A stretch of 64,000 nt of DNA from Taklimakanibacter albus (GTDB lineage Bacteria > Pseudomonadota > Alphaproteobacteria > Rhizobiales > Aestuariivirgaceae): contig NZ_JAENHL010000007.1 in the NCBI RefSeq assembly GCF_016595235.1, forward strand, positions 1,022,419-1,086,418, given 5' to 3'. The position numbers were made by a program, and so were the translations under genes. Below are positions 12,961 to 21,502 of this stretch, one piece after another. The notes under the pieces were generated by a model. It searched no databases, was not told the DNA's origin, and saw nothing but the letters and a program-made list of their open reading frames with translations. Positions within the stretch are counted from its first letter, which is position 1. Every line of letters starts with the position of its first letter.

Positions 12961-14088
12961 GTGAGCAATGAAGGAATAATCGGCATGCGCCACGTCGCAT
13001 TCATGTCACGCCGGCAGATGCTGGCCGTCATGGCGGGCGGCGCCGCTGCCCTCGGCTCGTTCGGCCCTGCACGCGCCGCCGAAAAGACCAAGGTGACCAT
13101 GTTCGGCTGGGACGGCTACCAGACCGGCCTCATGGCGACATCCAATCTCGCGGCGCAGGATGTCGAGCTCGCTTTTTCGGCGATGAACAACAATGACGAG
13201 ATCATCACCCGTCTCGCCAGCGGCGGCAACGACATCGATCTCATCACGCCTTATATGGGTTATGTGCCGCTGCTCGCCGCCGCCGGCCTCATCCAGCCGA
13301 TCGACGATGCGCTGGTGCCCAATCTGCAGAAAGTGCCCGAGCTGTTCCGCAACGACCGCAACATCATGGTCGACGGCAAGCGTTATGCGGTCCCCTTCAC
13401 CTGGGGATCGGGCGCCATGGTCTATGATCCGGCCGTCATCAAGACTGCGCCGGAAAGCTGGTTCGACGTGCTGAAGCCCGAATATGCCGGCAAGGTCGGC
13501 ATGTCGGACGATCCACTGGGCAATCTGCTGCTGGCGGCCAAGCTCGTCACCGATGCCGAAGTGCCGACGCGCCTGACGCGCGCGCAGCTCGACAAGGCGA
13601 TCGCTTTCCTGATCAAGCTGAAGAAAGAACATCTGCGCCAGATCGCGGTCAGCTTCGGCGAGCTCGCCGACGCTTTGGCGCGCAACGAGATCAGCATAAC
13701 TTTCAACGGCGGCGAATTCGTCAAGAAATATGCAGCCGACAAGGGCAAGGTGGTCGAGTTCACCTATCCCAAGGAAGGAACCTTCGCCTGGCTCGACGTC
13801 TGCTCGCTGGCGGCCTCCAGCAAGAACACCGCCGCCGCGCATAAGGTGCTCAACGAAATGATCGAGACCCAGTCGCAGCTGGCGCTCGCCAAGGAGACGG
13901 CGCAGGGTATCTGCAATGTCGATGCGATCGCGGCCCTCGATCCGGCGCTGAAGTTCTATCCTTATGACAATCTGGCCGACTTCGGCAGCAAGGCGCAGTT
14001 CTACCAGATGCCGCCGCTCGAGACAGATGACGGCATCATGACATGGACCGACTGGCAGGAAGCCTATGAAGGCTTCAAGGCGGCCTGA
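12961..14088 (+). CDS. Extracellular solute-binding protein, PotD-type
   Basis: A 375-residue periplasmic binding protein. The N-terminus has a twin-arginine-like signal (MSRRQML then a hydrophobic stretch, cleavage after ARAA near residue 40), so export may use Tat. The mature part begins with TKVTMFGWDGY and has the spermidine/putrescine-type fold, with VPFTWGSGAMVYDP near residue 141. The GTG start at 12961 is backed by GGAGG 7 bases upstream. It supplies ligand to the two permeases that follow. The ligand-pocket residues cannot be assigned by eye; genetic context argues for a sugar-derived compound. Confidence 0.92.
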   Translation: MSNEGIIGMRHVAFMSRRQMLAVMAGGAAALGSFGPARAAEKTKVTMFGWDGYQTGLMATSNLAAQDVELAFSAMNNNDEIITRLASGGNDIDLITPYMGYVPLLAAAGLIQPIDDALVPNLQKVPELFRNDRNIMVDGKRYAVPFTWGSGAMVYDPAVIKTAPESWFDVLKPEYAGKVGMSDDPLGNLLLAAKLVTDAEVPTRLTRAQLDKAIAFLIKLKKEHLRQIAVSFGELADALARNEISITFNGGEFVKKYAADKGKVVEFTYPKEGTFAWLDVCSLAASSKNTAAAHKVLNEMIETQSQLALAKETAQGICNVDAIAALDPALKFYPYDNLADFGSKAQFYQMPPLETDDGIMTWTDWQEAYEGFKAA

Positions 14089-14113
14089 CGGTCTGGTGAT
14101 CAGGGACGGCGCG

Positions 14114-14956
14114 ATGCGGATCCGTGGGCAATGGTCGGTAGCGTGGATGATGACGCCGGTGGCGATCATCTTCACGCTGCTGTTCATCTTGCCGTCCCTG
14201 AACTATTTCGTGCTGAGCTTCTGGCGCGTGGCGGCGTTTCGCGTCGTTCCCGATTTCTCTTTCGCCAACTACGCCCGCGCTTTAGGCCAGCATCTTCCGG
14301 TTCTCCTCTATACCTTCAAGCTCGCGCTGCTCACCGCCGTGACGACGACCGTGCTCGGCTTCCTGCTGGCCTATGTGATCCGCTTCCGCGCCGGGCGGCT
14401 GGCGCCCTTCCTGCTGCTCGTCACGCTACTGACCCTGTTCGGCGGCTATCTGATGAAGGTCTATGCCTGGAAGACGATCCTCGGTAATGAGGGCGTCATC
14501 AATACCGCGCTGCTCGGCCTCGGGCTCATCGACCAGCCGATCACCTCCCTGTTCTATTCTCCCGGCGCCGTGGTGGTGACGCTGGTTCATTTCCTTCTGC
14601 CTTTCGCCGTGCTGCCGATCTTCTCCTCGCTGCGCGGCGTCGAAGAGGCGGAAATCGAATCGGCGCGCGATCTCGGCGCGTCCGGCTGGCGGGTCGTCAG
14701 CGACATTCTCGTGCCGCGCTGCCAGACCGGCATTCTCGCGGCCTTCTCGCTCTGTTTCCTCGCCGCGGTCGGCGACTATGTCACCCCGGCGATCGTCGGC
14801 GGCACGATCAGCATGTTCGGCCGCATCATCGAAAGCCAGTTCGGCCAGGCCTTCAACGCGCCGCTCGGCGCCGCCTTGTCCTTCGTCATGCTGTTCGCCT
14901 CGGCCCTGGTGCTGATCACCGCCGGCCTGCTCCTGCGCCTGTGGAGGCCTCGCTGA
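14114..14956 (+). CDS. ABC importer permease 1, PotB-type
   Basis: A 280-residue inner-membrane permease with about six membrane segments and the ATPase-coupling EAA loop (EEAEIESARDLGASGWRVV near residue 178). The ATG at 14114 has AGGGA 7 bases upstream; in-frame starts at 14066 and 14096 lack one and the first would overlap the binding-protein gene, so 14114 is preferred. Its stop overlaps the start of the second permease. It forms the channel together with that protein. Confidence 0.92.
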   Translation: MRIRGQWSVAWMMTPVAIIFTLLFILPSLNYFVLSFWRVAAFRVVPDFSFANYARALGQHLPVLLYTFKLALLTAVTTTVLGFLLAYVIRFRAGRLAPFLLLVTLLTLFGGYLMKVYAWKTILGNEGVINTALLGLGLIDQPITSLFYSPGAVVVTLVHFLLPFAVLPIFSSLRGVEEAEIESARDLGASGWRVVSDILVPRCQTGILAAFSLCFLAAVGDYVTPAIVGGTISMFGRIIESQFGQAFNAPLGAALSFVMLFASALVLITAGLLLRLWRPR

Positions 14957-15735
14957 TGGAAAGCCCGAGCCGTACATTCTTCTGGCAGCTGACGGGTCTG
15001 ATCTTCGTCGTCTTCATGACGGCGCCGCTCGTGCTCGTCGTATTGTTCTCCTTCACCGGCGGCGACATTGCCGCCTTCCCCATTCCGTCGCTGTCGCTGC
15101 GCTGGTGGCAGGCTCTCTTCGCCAAGCCCGAATTCTACGAAGCCTTGCGGAACAGCGCGATCATCGGCCTCTCCGTCTCCGCCATCTCGACGACCGTCGG
15201 CACGGTGACGGCGCTCGGCATGATGAAGCTCAGCGAGCGCGCCGCGGCATTCGTCACCTTTCTGCTGGGTCTGCCCTTGTTGCTGCCGGCTCTCGTCCTG
15301 GCGGTCTCGCTTCTGTCGTTCTTCATCGCCATCGGCCTCAAGCTCGGGCTCTTCACGGTCATATTGAGCCATCTGCTCTTCACCTTGCCCTTCGTCGTGA
15401 TGATCATCTTCTCGCGCCTGCGCACCTTCGACCTCTCGGTCATCGAGAGTGCGCGCGATCTCGGCGCCTCGCCGATGCGCGCCTTCTGGACCGTCACCTT
15501 GCCGATCCTCACCCCGACCCTCATCGGCGCCGCGCTGATCGCATTGTCGCTGTCGATCGACGACCTGATCATCACCTTCTTCACCGGCAGTGGCGCGGCG
15601 ACCTTGCCGACGCTGGTCTGGTCGATGATCCGCACCAATCTCACGCCCGCGACCAACGCGCTCGGCACCCTGCTGCTCGCCGTGACCCTGGGCGGCACAC
15701 TCATCGCCATGCGCCTGACCAGGTTCAGGGGCTGA
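14956..15735 (+). CDS. ABC importer permease 2, PotC-type
   Basis: A 259-residue permease with six predicted membrane segments and the EAA loop VIESARDLGASPMRAFW near residue 163. GGAGG at 14943-14947 lies 8 bases before the ATG, which overlaps the preceding stop (TGATG). Together with the three preceding genes it completes a one-ATPase, one-binding-protein, two-permease importer. Confidence 0.92.
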   Translation: MESPSRTFFWQLTGLIFVVFMTAPLVLVVLFSFTGGDIAAFPIPSLSLRWWQALFAKPEFYEALRNSAIIGLSVSAISTTVGTVTALGMMKLSERAAAFVTFLLGLPLLLPALVLAVSLLSFFIAIGLKLGLFTVILSHLLFTLPFVVMIIFSRLRTFDLSVIESARDLGASPMRAFWTVTLPILTPTLIGAALIALSLSIDDLIITFFTGSGAATLPTLVWSMIRTNLTPATNALGTLLLAVTLGGTLIAMRLTRFRG

Positions 15736-15758
15736 GCATTTAAGGAAGGACTACCCGC

Positions 15759-16550
15759 TTGCCCGCAAAGTTGCATGTGTTCGAAACAGCCCGCGATCTT
15801 GGCGAGCAGCTCGCCGGGGAAATACTGGCGGCGATCGCCGCCAAGGGCGATGCGCTTTTCCTGCTCGGCTGCCCGGCCGGCCGCAGCCTGAGATCGACCT
15901 ATGAAGCCTTCGCCCGCCTGGCGGCCGAGCAAAAAGCCGATCTCTCCCGGCTCGTCATCGTGATGATGGACGACTATGTGACGCGTGATGCCGCCGGCCG
16001 GTTCGCATTCCTGTCCGCGACGGATCCCACGACCTGTCTCCATTTCGCCGAATATGAACTGCGTCAGCCGATCAATTCGGGCCTCGCCGAAGCGTTTCAC
16101 CTCCGTGCCGAGAACATCTGGTTCCCCGATCCGCTCGATCCGGCCGCCTTCGATACCCGCCTCAGGCAAGCCGGCGGCATCGACCTGTTCCTGCTGGCGA
16201 GCGGCGCCTCCGACGGCCATGTCGCCTTCAACCCACTGGGCTCACCGCGTGACAGCATCTCACGGGTGATCCGCCTCGCCGACGCGACGCGCCAGGACAA
16301 TGTGGTGACCGATCCCGCCTTCGGATCGGCCAGCCAAGTCCCCGAATATGGCGTGTCGGTCGGCATCGCGACCATCGCCGATCTGTCGCGCGCCGCTGTT
16401 CTGGTGCTCATCGGCGACGACAAGCAGACCGCGGTCAGGCGGATCATGGCCGCCGACGCCTATGATCCGAACTGGCCGTCGACCGTCATCTGGGACTGCG
16501 CCGGGCCCCGCGTCTATGCCGATCGCCCGGCAGCCGGCGCCGGAGCCTGA
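15759..16550 (+). CDS. NagB/6-phosphogluconolactonase-like sugar-phosphate isomerase
   Basis: A 263-residue protein of the glucosamine-6-phosphate isomerase/6-phosphogluconolactonase fold. Counterparts of NagB motifs are LLGCPAGRSLRSTYEAF (phosphate loop, about residue 35), MMDDYV for the D-E-Y catalytic segment, ASGASDGHVAFNPLGS for G-x-G-x-D-G-H-x-A-F-N-x-P-G, and VSVGIATI. It starts at a TTG with GGAAGG upstream. The conserved D-G-H-x-A-F-N supports an aldose-ketose isomerase or deaminase acting on a phosphorylated (amino)sugar. Together with the downstream kinase it would route an imported sugar to fructose 6-phosphate or similar; this is inference. Confidence 0.85.
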   Translation: MPAKLHVFETARDLGEQLAGEILAAIAAKGDALFLLGCPAGRSLRSTYEAFARLAAEQKADLSRLVIVMMDDYVTRDAAGRFAFLSATDPTTCLHFAEYELRQPINSGLAEAFHLRAENIWFPDPLDPAAFDTRLRQAGGIDLFLLASGASDGHVAFNPLGSPRDSISRVIRLADATRQDNVVTDPAFGSASQVPEYGVSVGIATIADLSRAAVLVLIGDDKQTAVRRIMAADAYDPNWPSTVIWDCAGPRVYADRPAAGAGA

Positions 16551-16555
16551 TCTCC

Positions 16556-17452
16556 GTGGCGACCTGCATCGGGATAGATTTCGGCGGCACCAAGATCGCC
16601 GCCGGCCTGGTCGACATTTCGACCGGCACCGTCCTGGCGAAGCGGATCATTCCGACGCTGGCGCATCGGCCACCGGAGATCATCGAAGCCGATGTCAGGC
16701 GACTGGTCGCCGGCCTTCGCGACGATGCGGCCGGAACTCCGATCGCCGCCATCGGCCTCGGCATGCCGGAACTCGTCGACGTCACGGGCAGGCTGCGCAG
16801 CAGCTCCTATCTGCCGGAGGACGGCCGACCTCTGCTGACCCATCTCTCGGCCATCGCACCGGCCTGTTTCGAGTCGGATGCGCGCGCCGCAGCGGCGGCG
16901 GAGGCGCATTTCGGCGCCGGGCGGCCTTTCGCCAATTTCGCTTATGTCACGATCAGCACCGGCTTGAGCTACTGCCTGATGATCGCCGGCGTGCCCTATC
17001 GCGGCGCGCGGGGCTTCGCCATCCATTTTGGCAGCACCCTCAGCTATTGGCCCGGAAATGATGCGGCAGGCACCGATGCCATCGTCGAGGAGTTTGCCTC
17101 AGGCAAGGGCCTGGCGGAGAGATATGACCGCCTGTCCGGCCGGACCGGCAGCAGCGCTGAAGATGTTCTCGCCCGGGAGTCCGCAGACCCGATTGCCAGA
17201 CGCGTGTTGTCCGATGCCATCGAGCTTCTGGGCGACAGGCTTGCCCAGATGATCGACATGATCGATCCCGGCGCTCTGGTCATCGGCGGCGGGCTCGGAC
17301 TTTCGGAGGGATTCCTGTGTGACCGCGTGGAGCCCGCCATCCGGGGCAGGCTCTGGACCGACGCCAATCGCGACACGCCGATACTGCCTGCCGCGCTCGG
17401 CGCCGATGCCGGACTTATCGGCGCCGCATGGCTCGGCTATCAGGCAAAATGA
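16556..17452 (+). CDS. ROK family sugar kinase lacking the zinc motif
   Basis: A 298-residue kinase with the ATP phosphate loop GIDFGGTKIAAGLVD near residues 5-19, a catalytic-Asp segment ESDARAAAAAEAHFG near 104, and a second nucleotide site VIGGGLG near 243. The usual ROK zinc-binding C-x-C-G-x-x-G-C is absent; the matching region reads HFGSTLSYWPG with no Cys. It starts at GTG, 5 bases after the isomerase stop, and is the last gene of the operon. It probably phosphorylates the imported sugar. The missing zinc site is known in some ROK members but makes substrate transfer by similarity unsafe. Confidence 0.87.
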   Translation: MATCIGIDFGGTKIAAGLVDISTGTVLAKRIIPTLAHRPPEIIEADVRRLVAGLRDDAAGTPIAAIGLGMPELVDVTGRLRSSSYLPEDGRPLLTHLSAIAPACFESDARAAAAAEAHFGAGRPFANFAYVTISTGLSYCLMIAGVPYRGARGFAIHFGSTLSYWPGNDAAGTDAIVEEFASGKGLAERYDRLSGRTGSSAEDVLARESADPIARRVLSDAIELLGDRLAQMIDMIDPGALVIGGGLGLSEGFLCDRVEPAIRGRLWTDANRDTPILPAALGADAGLIGAAWLGYQAK

Positions 17453-17468
17453 TGGGAAAGGGCCGGAC

Positions 17469-18317
17469 TCACCGAACGGTCATCCGGTCGAGATCGCCAA
17501 CTATCGGCCCGACATCCGCATGACCGAGCGACTCCGTGATCGGTTGTTCGGATTGATCCGTCTTGAAAGGAAAGAGCAGCTGACCCGTATAATCAGACGG
17601 GACCGGCGTCGATGTGCCATAACGTTCCGGAAGAGTCCGCCCCGGCAAGTGATGCGTGCCGAAAATAAAGTCGAGGAAAGCCAGCTGCCCGGCAAAGTTC
17701 TTGTCATGCGCTTCCGGATGGTCGGCATGATGCCAGTGATGAAACTGCGGCAATGCCAGGACGTAACGAAGCGGCCCCAGATTGACGCTGACATTCGAAT
17801 GCAGCAGCAGCGATTGCCAGACATAGATCATGCTGTAGATCACAATCGCCGAATCGGAGAAGCCGAGCGCAAAGACCGGCACCAATGATGCGCCCTTGGT
17901 CAGAATCTGATCTACCGGATGAACGCGGTGACCTGCCAGCCAGTCCAGGGTTTCGATACTGTGATGGATCGCGTGGAATTTCCATAGCCACGGGATCTTA
18001 TGGAACAGCCGGTGCACCGCATAGAAGCCCAGGTCGGACAATATGATGGCCACCACGACCTGGACCCATAGCGGCAATCCCGCGACGGCCGCACTAAGCG
18101 ACGACGGCACCAGCAGTGACGCGAGATAAATGGTGCCGATGATCACCAGCGCCAGACCGAGCTTGGTGAAGAGGGCGCTGCACACAGCGTAGAAAAGATC
18201 GATCTTCCAGGCCGGCCTGAAAATCTTCTTGCCCTCGTGCATAGCGAAGAAATGCTCGAGCGGCGCAAAGATCAGAAAGGCGAGGATGAGAGTCTGGAGG
18301 CCGAGAATGTCCCACAT
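17469..18317 (-). CDS. Sterol desaturase/fatty acid hydroxylase superfamily protein
   Basis: A 282-residue membrane di-iron protein. The three histidine clusters are HRLFH (about residue 102), HAIHHS (about 116) and HHWHH (about 194), within four or so hydrophobic segments. Members hydroxylate or desaturate lipids such as sterols, carotenoids, hopanoids or fatty acids using O2. It is convergent with the sugar kinase and lies 12 bases after the ICMT-like gene, which suggests one transcript and a shared lipid substrate. The exact lipid cannot be read from the sequence. Confidence 0.88.
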   Translation of the reverse strand: MWDILGLQTLILAFLIFAPLEHFFAMHEGKKIFRPAWKIDLFYAVCSALFTKLGLALVIIGTIYLASLLVPSSLSAAVAGLPLWVQVVVAIILSDLGFYAVHRLFHKIPWLWKFHAIHHSIETLDWLAGHRVHPVDQILTKGASLVPVFALGFSDSAIVIYSMIYVWQSLLLHSNVSVNLGPLRYVLALPQFHHWHHADHPEAHDKNFAGQLAFLDFIFGTHHLPGRTLPERYGTSTPVPSDYTGQLLFPFKTDQSEQPITESLGHADVGPIVGDLDRMTVR

Positions 18318-18329
18318 GATTGGCGACGC

Positions 18330-19031
18330 CTATGCTGGTTGGCGCCGCCAGCCGACCGGCATCGGGAACCACTGTGGGGTGCGCTCGGCATAGGTCGCAT
18401 ATTCCGGGAACGCGGCCCGCAAAACCTTTTCCTCATTATGCATCCGCCGCAATTGCAAAGCGGACTGGATGACAAAAGCGAGCACGGCGATAAACGACCA
18501 GTGCAGTATGACCATGCCCAACACCGCGATCGCCTCCGTCACATAAAGCGGATGCCGGACGATGGCATAAGGCCCTCGGTCCACGAGCTTGCGCGCCTCC
18601 GCCATGATGCTGAAGGACCGGCCGAGCCAGAAGAGCACATAGGCCGACAATGCCGTTCCCAGCGCGACGAGGCTTATACCGATCGCCGTGGCCTCCTTCG
18701 ATGCCGCACCACCTTCAACCATGACGATCGGCACCATCAGAAAGGTCGCCGCGATTGCGCTCAGGCGGGGTTCGATGCCCTCCGCTTTCCGCGACGGCTT
18801 GAGCCGGAACATGGCCAGAATGACGATCAAGGACAGGAACATGAGTGAGGCGATACGGGAGAGAATCTGCAGGAACAGATTGTCCGGCGCCGGCGAGGCT
18901 TCGATCAGCTGCAGGATCGACTGCGCCTGAACCACCGCCGCGAACGAAAAATAGGCGACAAGTCCGCCACGGCCCAGAAACTCTGCAACCGCAACTCCAC
19001 GCGCTTCAGTCATCACAGCCGTCTCCACCAT
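18330..19031 (-). CDS. Isoprenylcysteine carboxyl methyltransferase-like membrane protein
   Basis: A 233-residue protein with five or six hydrophobic segments and the ICMT/PEMT-type C-terminus: LGRSFSIM, LVDRGPYAIVRHPLYVTE (the R-H-P-x-Y AdoMet motif, about residue 160) and EEKVLRAAFPEYATYAERT. Bacterial relatives methylate small molecules or membrane lipids. A second in-frame ATG at 19013 is also possible. It is followed after 12 bases by the sterol-desaturase-like gene. Nothing is seen in the 186 bases upstream to the next gene except its promoter region. Confidence 0.85.
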   Translation of the reverse strand: MVETAVMTEARGVAVAEFLGRGGLVAYFSFAAVVQAQSILQLIEASPAPDNLFLQILSRIASLMFLSLIVILAMFRLKPSRKAEGIEPRLSAIAATFLMVPIVMVEGGAASKEATAIGISLVALGTALSAYVLFWLGRSFSIMAEARKLVDRGPYAIVRHPLYVTEAIAVLGMVILHWSFIAVLAFVIQSALQLRRMHNEEKVLRAAFPEYATYAERTPQWFPMPVGWRRQPA

Positions 19032-19217
19032 CGGTCAATCTGCTCCTCGGATTTTCCCGATTTACCGGGGGATTCCGATGCAGACATGAAACTGATGACG
19101 GCTACGCGTAACGCAAATCTTAACCTTTGGGTCCAGCCATCGGCTTTGCCAATTCTGAGTTAATCGCGGGTTATCGGATCTCAGACAATTCTAATGAAAT
19201 AGCCGGATACGAGGCAG

Positions 19218-20198
19218 CTATTGCGCCGCCGACATGTCATCGAAGCGGCCGGGCCTTACCGTGACCGCCTCGCCGCGGCCGAACAGCCGGGCGGCATCGG
19301 TGCCGGGCTTCGTCGTCTTGGCAAGCTGCGCCATGGCCGGGTCGGCGGGTGGTGGGAGCGGACCGGCGAAGTCACCCTTGGCATGCGCCAGGATCTCCGC
19401 ACCGGTGAGGCCCGAACCCGGCGGCGTCTGGTTGACCGCGGCTTCGGGCGGCGGCTCGGCCGGCTCAGCCGCCACCGCCGTGTCGATATCGGCATTGATC
19501 GCCGCCATCACCAGGCTGGCCAGCTTGTTGTTGCCTTCGCGCAGGAAATGCACGCCGTCGCGCGAGCGCATGCGCACGAACTCGCCCGCCGGATCAAAAC
19601 CCGATTCGGCGTATTTTCCCTTGTCGGACAAGGCATCACGCGTCGCGATGAAGCGGATGCCCGCCGCCTGGGCGCGCTGTTCGTGAATGGACGAGATGAC
19701 CTTCATCGCGCCATCATATTTGGCCGCCTGCATCGAAGGCATCTCCATCCAGTAGACGGCAGCGCCCGCCGCCTTGAGGCTCGCCATCAGCCGGTCGACC
19801 TGCTTCACATAGGCTTGGCGCCATTCCGGCGTGTCGAAGACATACCGCGCCTGCCCGTCGCGGATCGCCTGCGCGTCATTCGAGCCGATCATCACAATGG
19901 CGATGTCGATCTTGTTGCTGGCGAGGATCTTCGGCAGCGCGCCGTTCCAGTCGTAATATTCCGGACGCGAGAGGCCTGAATCCTCCTTGTAGCGTCCATT
20001 GAGCGAGATGCGGTCGTCATTCTCGATCTGGCGCGACACGCCCGACCACAGGCCGGCGGCGAGTGAATCGCCGATCACGAAGAGCTGGTAGACTTCCTTG
20101 GCCGCGAAATAGGGCTTGTCCGATTTCGTCCCCTGCGCCGCCGCCGGCAGCGCCACGGCGAAGACCGCCGCGATGAGTATGAGGAGATGCCGGATCAT
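19218..20198 (-). CDS. SGNH/GDSL hydrolase (DUF459-type), secreted
   Basis: A 326-residue protein with an N-terminal signal peptide (MIRHLLILIAAVFAVALPAAAQ). The SGNH blocks are FVIGDSLAAGLW (nucleophile Ser), IGSNDAQ (block III Asn) and SRDGVHF (catalytic Asp and His). The C-terminal third is Pro/Ala-rich and probably disordered. DUF459 proteins are often annotated as periplasmic cell-wall or polysaccharide esterases. It lies 10 bases after the lytic transglycosylase gene, supporting a role in the envelope. The ATG at 20198 was chosen because it begins the signal peptide. Confidence 0.88.
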   Translation of the reverse strand: MIRHLLILIAAVFAVALPAAAQGTKSDKPYFAAKEVYQLFVIGDSLAAGLWSGVSRQIENDDRISLNGRYKEDSGLSRPEYYDWNGALPKILASNKIDIAIVMIGSNDAQAIRDGQARYVFDTPEWRQAYVKQVDRLMASLKAAGAAVYWMEMPSMQAAKYDGAMKVISSIHEQRAQAAGIRFIATRDALSDKGKYAESGFDPAGEFVRMRSRDGVHFLREGNNKLASLVMAAINADIDTAVAAEPAEPPPEAAVNQTPPGSGLTGAEILAHAKGDFAGPLPPPADPAMAQLAKTTKPGTDAARLFGRGEAVTVRPGRFDDMSAAQ

Positions 20199-20208
20199 CG
20201 GGATGATC

Positions 20209-21417
20209 CTAGCTGCCGGTGCGCAGCCGCTCAAGCAGCGCCACAGTGGGCGTGCCGTCGAGCTTGAGGCCGGTCTTGTGCTGGAAGCCGAGAATGGCCT
20301 CATAGGTGCGAGCACCAAAGCGCCCGTCGGTGCCGCCGGGATCGAAGCCGCGGCGATAGAGCAGCGTCTGGATCTCGACGCGCTGGTTGAAGGTGAGGTC
20401 GTAATCGACATTGGGCCAGCTACCCACAAAGGGCTGCCCGCCCTTGATGCGATCGGCGAGATGGCCCACCGCCAGCGCATAGGAATGCGACTGGTTGTAA
20501 TCCATGATGGCCATGAAATTGCGGGTCACCAGGAAGGCCGGTCCCTCGACGCCCTGCGGCACCATCACGAAGGCGTCCGCCTTGGGCGCGCCAAAATTGC
20601 CGCCACGGGCGGGTTTGAGACCGAGCTTCACCCATTCGGCGACCGGGCGCCAATTGGAACGGCCGATGAGCGCGCGGTCGAATTTCGTCGGCAGCTGTAC
20701 TTCCCAGCCCCAGGGCCGATCGTTCTTCCAGCCGGCCTTGGCAAGATAATTGGCCGTCGAGGCGAGCGCGTCCTGGCTCGAATTCCAGATGTCCTTCTTG
20801 CCGTCACCGGTCCAGTCGACGGCAAAGGAGAGATAGGAGGTCGGCACGAATTGCGTGTGCCCCATGGCGCCGGCCCAGGAGCCGGTGAAATTCTGCGGCG
20901 AGACGATGCCGCTCTGCAGGATCTTCAGCGCCGCGATATACTGATTGCGCGCATAGTCCTTGCGGCGGCCGGAATAGAGCAAGGTGGCGAGCGAGCGCAT
21001 GACGCTCATCTGTCCCTTGTCCTTGCCGAAATTGCTTTCCATGCCCCAGATGGCGAGGAGCACAGCGCGATCGACCCTGTAGCGCTTCTCGATCGCCGAA
21101 AGCAGATCCGCCTCGGACGACTTCATGCTCTGGCCGGCATCGATACGGATCTGGGTGACCGCCTTGCCGAGATATTGCGAGGTGGTCGAGGTGAATTCCG
21201 GCTGCTCGTTGGCGAGCTTCAGCACGGTGGGATCGGGCTCAGTGATGCCGGCGAAGGCGCGGTCGAACACATCGCGCGAAATGCCGGACGCCTTGGCCTT
21301 CGGCCACAGGCTCTGGATAAAGCTCTCGAATTTGGCGTCGGCAAAGGCCGTCGAGGCCAACATGCCGGTGAGACCCGCCGCCAGAATCACGGCCGCCAAG
21401 TATTTGAACTTCGCCAT
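20209..21417 (-). CDS. Lytic murein transglycosylase with peptidoglycan-binding domain
   Basis: A 402-residue periplasmic enzyme that cleaves peptidoglycan with formation of 1,6-anhydromuramic acid. After a signal peptide (ending ASTAFA), the MltB-type catalytic domain (about 30-320) has LLAIWGMESNFG, whose Glu is the catalytic acid, and GAMGHTQFVPTSY. The C-terminal 60 residues form a PG_binding_1 domain (VEIQTLLYRRGFDPGGTDG). The ATG at 21417 has AGGA about 6 bases upstream; an ATG at 21429 is the alternative. It is transcribed with the following SGNH hydrolase gene. Confidence 0.94.
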   Translation of the reverse strand: MAKFKYLAAVILAAGLTGMLASTAFADAKFESFIQSLWPKAKASGISRDVFDRAFAGITEPDPTVLKLANEQPEFTSTTSQYLGKAVTQIRIDAGQSMKSSEADLLSAIEKRYRVDRAVLLAIWGMESNFGKDKGQMSVMRSLATLLYSGRRKDYARNQYIAALKILQSGIVSPQNFTGSWAGAMGHTQFVPTSYLSFAVDWTGDGKKDIWNSSQDALASTANYLAKAGWKNDRPWGWEVQLPTKFDRALIGRSNWRPVAEWVKLGLKPARGGNFGAPKADAFVMVPQGVEGPAFLVTRNFMAIMDYNQSHSYALAVGHLADRIKGGQPFVGSWPNVDYDLTFNQRVEIQTLLYRRGFDPGGTDGRFGARTYEAILGFQHKTGLKLDGTPTVALLERLRTGS

Positions 21418-21502
21418 CAACGTCCTCATCCCGGGGCCGGGCCGATTCGCCCACCCCAACGTCATATCAGAGGGAGAGGAAACCCGCCAAATGCGGCCCC
21501 TT

